Origin: Sediminibacterium sp. | GTDB lineage: Bacteria; Bacteroidota; Bacteroidia; Chitinophagales; Chitinophagaceae | NCBI GenBank assembly: GCA_030832695.1 | Contig: JAURIP010000039.1 | Coordinates: 1-10,310, forward strand | Length of the DNA stretch: 10,310 bases | Reading direction: 5' to 3' | Shown here: piece by piece, positions 1 to 6,849 of the stretch | Position numbering within the stretch: position 1 is the stretch's first letter | Layout: each line of letters opens with the position of its first letter | Program-made: the position numbers and the translations under genes | The notes under the pieces: generated by a model | Database searches by the model: none | What the model saw: only the letters and a program-made list of their open reading frames with translations | What the model was told of the DNA's origin: nothing

Positions 1-1006
1 CATCTCCCATTGACTTTACACCCGTTGTTTTTAACGCGTTGTAAGCGCGATCAATAATTGGGTCGTAGTCAGATGCAGGTATTAATTTTAATTTTAAACC
101 AATTGTTATTGCATAAGAAAACATTGCAGTGGAAGAACTTTCATCAAAGTTTTGCGGATCATTAGGCAGGGTCATTAATTGATACCAATAGCCTGTTTCC
201 TTATGTTGCAAAGGTGCTACATAAGAAATATAATTTTTTAACGCTTTCTCTAAAGGTTTGCGATAGCTTGACATTTTTGAAACCGTTAATAATGCATCAG
301 CTAATGCCATGCCAATCCACCCATTTCCCCTAGCCCAAATTTGACTGCTTCTTCTAGTCACTTTATCGGCCCAACCTAGATTACTGCAACCATCATTATA
401 ATCTTCATTATCGGCATCCCATCCATGTACCCACAATCCAGTATTTTTATCAGTTAATGTTTCATTGTGTGCATCAAATTGGTGCAAAAATTCTGCAATA
501 TATTTTTCATCATTGGTCAATCGATACATTTCAAGCAAATACATACTTAACATATAAACAGTATCATCCCATAATTCATTGGTTTCAGCACGATGTGAAA
601 CTCCTCCATTAGCAGCGCGTGGAATTTTTAAATAATCTGCATAAATTTCATTGGACTTATCGAGGTATTTTTTATCTCCAGTTAATCTCGCTAAAAAAGC
701 CATTCCATGCGCAGAAGCAACTGCATTTGGATGTTTGCCATTAGCCACATTATAGGTTGCGTCCATGGCCACTTTTACATAGTTTAAATAAATTATCTTT
801 TCTGCTGGCGACTTAGCATTGTATAAATGAATCAAAGAATTTAAAAAAGTAGCTTGGCCCCAATCCCATTTGTATTTATCTGCTGGCATAAATACATCTC
901 TCCCATGTTTATCTACAGCATCCACCCAAGTGGTTTGTGCAAAATTGTGCACAGGGGATAGAAATAATAGAAAAATAACTAAGGATTCTTTTAAATTAAT
1001 TTTCAT
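1..1006 (-). CDS. GH88/GH105-family unsaturated uronyl hydrolase (3' end cut by window)
   Basis: Read on the minus strand from an ATG at 1006-1004, an open frame of 335 codons runs off the window edge, so the C-terminus is missing. Residues 1-23 form a signal peptide (basic start, hydrophobic core, FAQ end). The mature part has the hallmarks of the (alpha/alpha)6-barrel GH88/105 family: WDWGQATFLN (47-56), GGVSHRAETNELWDDTVYM (134-152), LWVHGWD (191-197), IWARGNGW (223-230) and ESSSTAMFSYA (289-299). Asp148 fits the catalytic aspartate of YteR-type enzymes, and His194, Trp224 and Arg226 fit substrate-contact positions. Known family members hydrate and release the 4,5-unsaturated uronic acid that polysaccharide lyases leave at the non-reducing end, for example unsaturated rhamnogalacturonan disaccharides. 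The gene lies 217 bp after the upstream operon, behind a candidate terminator and operator, so it may have its own promoter or head a second transcript. The family is secure; the exact uronide is not determined. Confidence 0.9.
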   Translation of the reverse strand, partial: MKINLKESLVIFLLFLSPVHNFAQTTWVDAVDKHGRDVFMPADKYKWDWGQATFLNSLIHLYNAKSPAEKIIYLNYVKVAMDATYNVANGKHPNAVASAHGMAFLARLTGDKKYLDKSNEIYADYLKIPRAANGGVSHRAETNELWDDTVYMLSMYLLEMYRLTNDEKYIAEFLHQFDAHNETLTDKNTGLWVHGWDADNEDYNDGCSNLGWADKVTRRSSQIWARGNGWIGMALADALLTVSKMSSYRKPLEKALKNYISYVAPLQHKETGYWYQLMTLPNDPQNFDESSSTAMFSYAITIGLKLKLIPASDYDPIIDRAYNALKTTGVKSMGD

Positions 1007-1127
1007 TTTAAATCTCTATTCATAAATGGTTAATAATCAAGCAATGAGGCGCTAAAAAACGACACTTAAAGTTAATAAGTTAGTGCTTTAATTAGCAGTC
1101 AAATTGATGAGGGGTATCGCTTATTTA

Positions 1128-1141
1128 CGAAATCGTTTTCG
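1128..1141. promoter_or_regulatory. Candidate LacI-family operator
   Basis: CGAAATCGTTTTCG is an imperfect 14-bp palindrome: six of seven base pairs are symmetric around a central CG, with one T-T mismatch. This is the usual build of LacI/GalR-family operators (GAAAnCGnTTTC-like). A wider dyad, GGTAT (1113-1117) and ATACC (1151-1155), is centred within half a base of the same axis, and a perfect palindrome TTAGCTAA lies beside it at 1143-1150. The site is in the only long intergenic gap, 122 bp upstream of the GH88/105 start, where a regulatory site would be expected. No regulator gene is visible in the window. A chance palindrome in AT-rich DNA cannot be excluded from one copy. Confidence 0.4.
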
Positions 1142-1189
1142 CTTAGCTAAATACCACACCAAAGGCGTATTAAATTTAAAGAAAATTGT

Positions 1190-1234
1190 AAGAAAATAAG
1201 GGTAAAAACGGCAAATTTTAAGGTCATTTTACCC
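1190..1234 (-). terminator. Candidate intrinsic terminator overlapping the GH95-like stop codon
   Basis: On the minus strand, GGGTAAAA (1234-1227) is perfectly complementary to TTTTACCC (1207-1200). The stem of 8 Watson-Crick pairs can extend by two G-U pairs. The loop is 19 nt and contains the TGA stop (1226-1224). A T-rich run, TTATTTTCTT, follows at once (1199-1190). Stem plus T-run at the end of a long operon fits a rho-independent terminator. The stem is only moderately GC-rich and the loop is large, so it may be weak and allow read-through into the GH88/105 gene. Confidence 0.45.
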
Positions 1235-3575
1235 CCCAACTATTCATTTCATTGGGATTCAAGGAATTGGCTTTAATCACAAAAGCCGCTGGTTTTGCAC
1301 CTGAATACAGAACGGCTTCCTGTCCTTTTTTAAGTGTTAGCAACCATTTATTGCCTTTTTTAAGCAATTGAACTGATGGCGGCCCTTCCAATTTGACATC
1401 CTGCATTAAATCAGATTGAATAATACAGGGTTCGCCCGCCAAACTTTTGATATGTATAAACTTTGTTTGACCGTTTTTTCTAAGGGCGCTCACTAAAAAA
1501 GCGCCTTCGGTCCTAAGCTGATAAAAACTTGCCTCCTGCCATTTAGTAGGCATTGCGGGAAATACATGTATAATACCACCCCAACTTTGAAGCATCATAT
1601 CCAACATGGATCTTGAGGAAGCAATAGGTGATTCAAAAGTGGGATTTTCTCTTTCACTGTAAAATGTATTTTGAGTTAGGGAAGGAATCCTTGAAGGTCC
1701 TGGCGGTTTACCAAAACGAGGTAAAATTTCCAATGACCTATTCAACCAGAATAAGGCGCTATCCCCTTTTCCTAAACTAGCCCATAAACTAGCTGCACCT
1801 GAAAACTTATACATACAATTGTCTCCATCCAAACTTGTAAAATGAGTAATGGACTTTTCCATTAATGGAATGCGTGTTGGTGAATTCTCCTTGGTCATAT
1901 CATATAATGGGAAAATGGTAAAAAGATGACTAAAATGTCGGTGCGAACTTGCTAATGGCTTATCCTTCCCAATCATAATACCATTTTCATTGATATTATA
2001 ATCTGCCATATGCGCTATATGATCCTTCCATACAGGTAGTAAACTGTCTTTTATTTTTAACCTTTCCGCACTTGCAATTAAGGCTTTAAATCCCCAATTG
2101 GCTAATGCAATATTTAAACTTGTTTCCTTTGCATCCCCATACTCATCTGAATACGTATAAGGAATATGATATAATCCATCCTCCCCTTTAATCATTGTTC
2201 TTATATACACATTAAATGCACGACGCATCAAAGGATAAATTTTTTCGCGCAACCTTGTATCATCCATCAATCTTCTATTATGCAAGTAATACATTTGCAT
2301 TAACCATGGAAGTACAATTATATTCATACCCTCCTTCACATTGTTTTTATCATTTGTTATAAACAAGGGATTGTATAAATCATCATAGCCTACTGGGTTT
2401 CGAATACCTGCACAATCATTTCTGAATTCCAAAGGAACATTGTCAATCATTTGTTGCGTATGGCGATCTAATAATTGATATAAATTATCTTCCAATGAAG
2501 TGTGATTCGTAACCCCCATAGTGAAATAAGATAATTGCACATTCAAATTCATCCAAACCAAGGGCCATGCAGTGGGTTTAAACCAGGGGCCTAATAAATC
2601 AATCACTGGTTTTCCAGGATGTGTAGCACTCGCTAATTTGTATAATTGTATCCAATAAAAACTTTCTAATCTTGCATCCGGGAAATTCACAAAACTTGCT
2701 GGATAATAAGCATGCCACCAATTGCGATGCGCTGATTCAATATTTTTAATAGATTTATTTTTTGCTGCATTAATAGTAGCCACCGCATCTATTGCTGAAC
2801 CTGACATTGATTTACGATACTTACCCCATCTATTCGCCACTGTTAATAAAACAGTACGATTCCCATTACTATTTTTTTGTTCACGCCATGCGGTTGCATA
2901 ATCATCTCCCATTAATAAGGGCTGTGTTACCACTTCAATATCACCTTCATTGCGCATTATAAAATTTGGGTTTTGCTGGTACACTACATTCAACTCTAAA
3001 CCCATTGCACGCTTTGCAATATATCTGGCACTTTGTGCTAATTGAGGACGAAATGAAAATTTTGCAGCCGACTCATTCCCAGTTGTTTTTAAATTTACAA
3101 TAATTAACTCCTCACTAGAAGGCGCAAAACATCTAAAACTTAAAGTTCCTTTTGTGGTTGTAAGCTCCCCTATAATTTCAGCATTCCATAAATCAGTTCT
3201 AATATTCACATTAGTTGCAACGCCAACAGTAGTCAATAATAATTGACCAATGGGCAAACGACTGGTTTCATAAGCACTCGGTGAAGCAGTTCTATGATCA
3301 TACACATCAGTGCGTCCTATTTCAAACCTTAGGGTATTAGGTAATTGATCATCCTTAAATAAAATTGTACCAAGTAATCCATTACCCACATAGGCCCCAG
3401 CGAAATAATCTTTGGGGATGCTATTCCAAATTAAATCATGTTGTTTCAGATGCGATGCCCAATTCACATCTAATTGCAACATTGCCTTTGAACTCCCCTT
3501 TTGCGTGTGACCTGTAATATTTAAAAAACAAAATAGTAAAATAAAAATAAAAGACTTGGGTGAATATAGTTGCAT
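1224..3575 (-). CDS. GH95-like six-hairpin glycoside hydrolase (putative alpha-L-fucosidase / alpha-L-galactosidase)
   Basis: This 783-residue secreted enzyme has a signal peptide at about 1-25 (hydrophobic 8-20, ending GHTQ). An N-terminal beta-sandwich-like region carries the GH95-style AGAYVGNGLLGTILF segment (59-73). The helical barrel follows, with WMNLNVQLSYF (341-351), whose Asn343 and Asn345 match the paired asparagines that position the catalytic water in GH95 alpha-1,2-L-fucosidases. Next come YSDEYGD (475-481), where Glu478 is the likely general acid, and HRHFSHLFTIFPL (545-557). Then there is a C-terminal segment, SRSMLDMMLQSWGGIIHVFPAMP (start 654), typical of the family end. Known GH95 members invert alpha-L-fucosides or alpha-L-galactosides. 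This protein is divergent: the usual S-P-E reads S-D-E, and the usual TGWS-x-AW stretch is replaced around 588-598. The sugar removed is therefore uncertain, and a related unclassified family is possible. It is the last gene of the operon, 7 bp after the CE15-like gene. Confidence 0.75.
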   Translation of the reverse strand: MQLYSPKSFIFILLFCFLNITGHTQKGSSKAMLQLDVNWASHLKQHDLIWNSIPKDYFAGAYVGNGLLGTILFKDDQLPNTLRFEIGRTDVYDHRTASPSAYETSRLPIGQLLLTTVGVATNVNIRTDLWNAEIIGELTTTKGTLSFRCFAPSSEELIIVNLKTTGNESAAKFSFRPQLAQSARYIAKRAMGLELNVVYQQNPNFIMRNEGDIEVVTQPLLMGDDYATAWREQKNSNGNRTVLLTVANRWGKYRKSMSGSAIDAVATINAAKNKSIKNIESAHRNWWHAYYPASFVNFPDARLESFYWIQLYKLASATHPGKPVIDLLGPWFKPTAWPLVWMNLNVQLSYFTMGVTNHTSLEDNLYQLLDRHTQQMIDNVPLEFRNDCAGIRNPVGYDDLYNPLFITNDKNNVKEGMNIIVLPWLMQMYYLHNRRLMDDTRLREKIYPLMRRAFNVYIRTMIKGEDGLYHIPYTYSDEYGDAKETSLNIALANWGFKALIASAERLKIKDSLLPVWKDHIAHMADYNINENGIMIGKDKPLASSHRHFSHLFTIFPLYDMTKENSPTRIPLMEKSITHFTSLDGDNCMYKFSGAASLWASLGKGDSALFWLNRSLEILPRFGKPPGPSRIPSLTQNTFYSERENPTFESPIASSRSMLDMMLQSWGGIIHVFPAMPTKWQEASFYQLRTEGAFLVSALRKNGQTKFIHIKSLAGEPCIIQSDLMQDVKLEGPPSVQLLKKGNKWLLTLKKGQEAVLYSGAKPAAFVIKANSLNPNEMNSWGVK

Positions 3576-3582
3576 CTTGGTT

Positions 3583-4830
3583 TTACTTTAATTCTCTTTT
3601 AGCAAATGATAAAAACAAATTCCAGTCATAAGGTAATATATCATGCTTGCCATCCCTGATATGTTGCGATACGCGACCTTGAATGGGTTCTTGGATTTTT
3701 GGCGCTTGATACGACCATTTTGTATAACCGTATAAAGCATATACTTCCGTTGATAAATAGGCTGATAAATATTCATGTGAAGGATCGGCCCATTGATCTT
3801 GAGAAGCACTACTGATATAGATTGGTCTCGGTGCGACCATGGCAACCACCATGTGTTGGTCAAATGGTAAATTCGCATCCTGATTTAAGTATTTTTTAAA
3901 ATTACCTGCAGTCCATCTTGGAAATCTTTTAATAACGGCACTTAAGGTTTCTCCTTTTTTACTTTTTGAAATGGATACCCCCATCGCACCTGAACCACTA
4001 GAAATAACGCCTGCGAATCGCTGGTCTTTAGCACCTGCCCATATTGCTGCTTTCCCTAGTCGAGAATGTCCCAATACAATAACACGTTTTGCATCCACCT
4101 GTTCATCTGATTGTAAATAATCCATTGCTTTTGATAATCCCCAAGCCCATGACGCTAATCCACCCCACTCGTTTGGCAATGGTGCTACCTGATTGGGTTT
4201 ATAAAATAATGGGTAGATGCCAGTAGTGAAATCTTCCCTATCGGGTGCCACCTCCCAATAATACATGGTTGCAACACCACAACCAGCCTGAATGATGCTT
4301 GCTACTGGCCAATTCAAAGAATCCCTTCCACTTTGTTTGTTATTCCCATTCAATACAGGACTTGCATGAATCATTGGATCTGGATAGATGGTTTCATTTC
4401 CATTAAAATTATATCCTAAAAAAGTAGGAAATTTTTTTAGGCCCTTAGGTAAATACATTAACAATGCAACTGATAATGTTTTATTGCTTGCATTGGTGAA
4501 AGTAATTTTAACTTGCTTTCGAATTGCATTTCCTCCAAGCGCATTATCATCTTGCTCTACAACTGCGCTGGTCATTTTAACATCTGCAGTTGGTACAAAA
4601 CCATAAATTTCATTTTCAAGTAATTGTTCCAATTCCGGTCGACGTATTTTTTCCCAGTCCTTTTTTGTATTAATGATTGTTCCATTGCTTGACATTAACA
4701 ATGCAGGAATATTTTTTGGAAATAAGCTATCATTTTGCGTTGCCGCCGGACTATTTTGCTGCGCATCAGCTTTAACACTAAATGAAATGAAAATTATTCC
4801 TACAAAGAGGATTGAAAAATATTTCTTCAT
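3583..4830 (-). CDS. CE15-like glucuronoyl esterase (alpha/beta-hydrolase)
   Basis: This 415-residue protein has a signal peptide at about 1-24 (ending ADAQ) and no lipobox. The alpha/beta-hydrolase domain carries the nucleophile elbow GHSRLGKAAIWAGAKDQRFA (254-273) with Ser256, then GSGAMG (279-284), APRPIYISSASQDQWADP (333-350) and GKHDILPYDW (394-403) with the catalytic His396. The G-x-S-R-x-G-K elbow and the following lysine are typical of carbohydrate esterase family 15. That family hydrolyses esters of 4-O-methyl-glucuronic acid, best known in lignin-xylan linkages, and bacterial members tolerate other uronic esters. The canonical glutamate after the SG(S/A)G turn is Gly279 here. The acid is more likely Asp345 after strand beta-7, as in a known minority of bacterial CE15 enzymes. 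It lies between the GH27 gene (14-bp gap) and the GH95-like gene (7-bp gap). Acetyl-ester activity, a common automatic annotation for relatives, cannot be ruled out. Confidence 0.8.
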   Translation of the reverse strand: MKKYFSILFVGIIFISFSVKADAQQNSPAATQNDSLFPKNIPALLMSSNGTIINTKKDWEKIRRPELEQLLENEIYGFVPTADVKMTSAVVEQDDNALGGNAIRKQVKITFTNASNKTLSVALLMYLPKGLKKFPTFLGYNFNGNETIYPDPMIHASPVLNGNNKQSGRDSLNWPVASIIQAGCGVATMYYWEVAPDREDFTTGIYPLFYKPNQVAPLPNEWGGLASWAWGLSKAMDYLQSDEQVDAKRVIVLGHSRLGKAAIWAGAKDQRFAGVISSGSGAMGVSISKSKKGETLSAVIKRFPRWTAGNFKKYLNQDANLPFDQHMVVAMVAPRPIYISSASQDQWADPSHEYLSAYLSTEVYALYGYTKWSYQAPKIQEPIQGRVSQHIRDGKHDILPYDWNLFLSFAKRELK

Positions 4831-4844
4831 ACAGTTACGTTTAA

Positions 4845-6842
4845 TTATTTCGTTGGCGTTAATTTTAACAGTACTACTCCATGATGTGGTACCGTTGCTT
4901 TAAAACTTTTTGTATTAGCGGCTACTTCTTTTTGCGTCCAAACATTACGCAGATTATATGAGCCAATTAATTTAAGTTTATTAAAATCTAAAGTATAATT
5001 TGCTGCATGCTCATCCTCCCACCTGAAATAGGATGCCGGTGTTTTACCAAAATCTGCCGTATTAAATATACCTACCGCATAAGCACCTAGTTCTAATTGT
5101 TTTAACCAAACTTGTACGCCTTCTTCTTCCAAAACCAATCTTGCAGATTTACCCAATGGATCCTGATTTACTTCAATCACTTCATCATTAGATAATAAAT
5201 TTAAAGTGAAAGCATCTAATTGCTCAATAGGGCATCCAATCAATATTGGGCCTGCCAATAAACTAAATAAACTCACATGACTATACTGTTCATTCGGTGT
5301 TAAACGTGTTGGATGTAACTTAGCACCGGTAGTGACATTGCCTAGAATCATCATGTCAGGATCATTCCAATGACCTGGGCCACCATAAGGTCCCCATTTA
5401 TCCAAGGTAAATGCAGATACATATAAACTAAGCCAACTATCTCTAATATCTGGTCCCGTACGCCAAGCTTCGGATACACGCGCCCAATCTTTAACCAAAC
5501 TAAATGGTGCAGAGTTGGATAAGCTATATATAATGTCACGTCCTGACTTTTTTAAAGCCTCAGACATTCTTTCCGCAGACCCTAATTCAATTCTCCAATC
5601 ATATTTTAAATAATCAACACCCCATTGTGCCATTTGAATGGCATCCTGATTTTCAAAACGATACTTACCGATATATCGAAATGATCTTTTATTATTGACA
5701 ATAGAATCAGGCAATGCCCCATTTTCAAAATTGGAAGACCCTCCCCCAAATCCAGCATAACTGGTAATCCATGGTGTTGAATACAATCCTAACTTAAGTC
5801 CCTTGCTATGAATTTCGTCAATCATTCCTTTAAAGTCAGGAAATTTATTATTGGGTTGTAATGCATAATTATTTGTAGTTCTGTATCCCTGCCAACCATC
5901 ATCAATATTAATATACGTCCAACCATGTTTGCTTAACCCCATATTAACCATTGCATTTGCTGAGGCAATTACTTTTTCTCTATCAATTAGTCTTGCCCAT
6001 GAATTCCATCCATTCCATCCAATCGGTGGCGTTAGTGAAATAGTATCTCCAATTTTAATGGTCAATTGTTTTTGTGCAGTACCAAAACTGTTGGTAGCTT
6101 TCATCGTTACCAAATAACTGCCTTTTTTATTGATAACACCTGTAATAATTCCAGATTTTGAATCAATATTTAAACCACTGGGCAAATTATCAATTGCATA
6201 AGTAATTGGTGCTTCCCCGGTTGCTACCACTGAAAATAAAAAAGGATTTCCTGGTTTTGCGCCAAATATTTTAGGTGAATTAATTCTGGGTGATTTCGCA
6301 ACTGGTGGCGTAAGAATATATCTTTCTCCATCATTCGCAATAGGTTTCGGCAACTTATTATCCAACATAGTGAATTGCGCATTTGCAATATCAGAATAAT
6401 ACTTTTGGGAAGATGCTTCTGTTTTTACTAAAATTCCAAAACGTTTTACGCCTGCTATATTGATGTTTATTTTTTTAGGAACATCTCCTACTTTCATTGG
6501 CCCAGATTCAAATAATATTTTCCTATCTCCTAATATATAAATATTTGTTTCCGTTGCTTTATTCGCATTATCATCGGCACCAAAGATGGCTGAAAATTGT
6601 GTTGCATTTCCATCTAATTGAAACACCATTAAACCAATTTGACTTATACCTAGTCCCCGACTGTATTTTACACCACCCAATTCAATTGCTTCACCGCTAG
6701 CACAAGTTTTCGTTGATACCCCTGGAATGCCATCTGAAAATGCAGGAATATCCAAATCATCCAACCAAATTTGCTTTGTTCCTTGTGCTTGAATAGTAAT
6801 AGTTGCTACTAAAAATAATAACCCTAATAAAAATCTTTTCAT
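4845..6842 (-). CDS. GH27 alpha-galactosidase with N-terminal NPCBM and Ig-like domains
   Basis: This 665-residue secreted enzyme has a signal peptide at 1-20 (ending IQAQ). Residues about 22-160 resemble an NPCBM-type carbohydrate-binding module (SRGLGI at 61-66, FGADDNAN at 87-94, a closing beta strand ANAQFTML). Residues about 187-265 resemble a putative Ig (He_PIG) domain, with LPSGLNIDSKSGIITG at 220-235. The GH27 TIM barrel starts at TPPIGWNGWNSWA (271-283) and continues with INIDDGWQ (311-318), VDYLKYDW (409-416), WRTGPDIRDSW (460-470) and GPGHWNDPDMM (488-498). Asp415 is the expected nucleophile and Asp465 the acid/base. A C-terminal beta-sandwich fills about 565-663. GH27 enzymes retain configuration and release terminal alpha-D-galactose; some family members act on alpha-N-acetylgalactosamine or beta-L-arabinopyranose, which cannot be excluded here. 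The gene lies 7 bp after the esterase and 14 bp before the CE15-like gene. Confidence 0.93.
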   Translation of the reverse strand: MKRFLLGLLFLVATITIQAQGTKQIWLDDLDIPAFSDGIPGVSTKTCASGEAIELGGVKYSRGLGISQIGLMVFQLDGNATQFSAIFGADDNANKATETNIYILGDRKILFESGPMKVGDVPKKININIAGVKRFGILVKTEASSQKYYSDIANAQFTMLDNKLPKPIANDGERYILTPPVAKSPRINSPKIFGAKPGNPFLFSVVATGEAPITYAIDNLPSGLNIDSKSGIITGVINKKGSYLVTMKATNSFGTAQKQLTIKIGDTISLTPPIGWNGWNSWARLIDREKVIASANAMVNMGLSKHGWTYINIDDGWQGYRTTNNYALQPNNKFPDFKGMIDEIHSKGLKLGLYSTPWITSYAGFGGGSSNFENGALPDSIVNNKRSFRYIGKYRFENQDAIQMAQWGVDYLKYDWRIELGSAERMSEALKKSGRDIIYSLSNSAPFSLVKDWARVSEAWRTGPDIRDSWLSLYVSAFTLDKWGPYGGPGHWNDPDMMILGNVTTGAKLHPTRLTPNEQYSHVSLFSLLAGPILIGCPIEQLDAFTLNLLSNDEVIEVNQDPLGKSARLVLEEEGVQVWLKQLELGAYAVGIFNTADFGKTPASYFRWEDEHAANYTLDFNKLKLIGSYNLRNVWTQKEVAANTKSFKATVPHHGVVLLKLTPTK

Positions 6843-6849
6843 AAATAAT

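Noticed and set aside
1067..1103. Bacteroidota-type promoter for the GH88/105 gene: TTTG (minus strand, 1103-1100) and TAACTTTA (1074-1067)
   Set aside because: The -7 element lacks the final G of TAnnTTTG, and the 25-bp spacing is longer than the usual 19-21. In DNA this AT-rich such a match is expected by chance.
3588..3878. Minus-strand open frame of 96 codons inside the CE15-like gene
   Set aside because: It overlaps the C-terminal part of the CE15-like gene in another frame and has no domain-like pattern. The same applies to the 62-codon frame at 5351-5539 inside the GH27 gene.
4388..4903. Plus-strand open frames at 4388-4606 and 4673-4903
   Set aside because: They lie antisense within the CE15-like and GH27 genes, whose protein-level motifs are convincing, and their translations show no recognisable family. 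They are shadows, as are those at 5929-6117, 6497-6700, 7296-7514 and 8959-9174.
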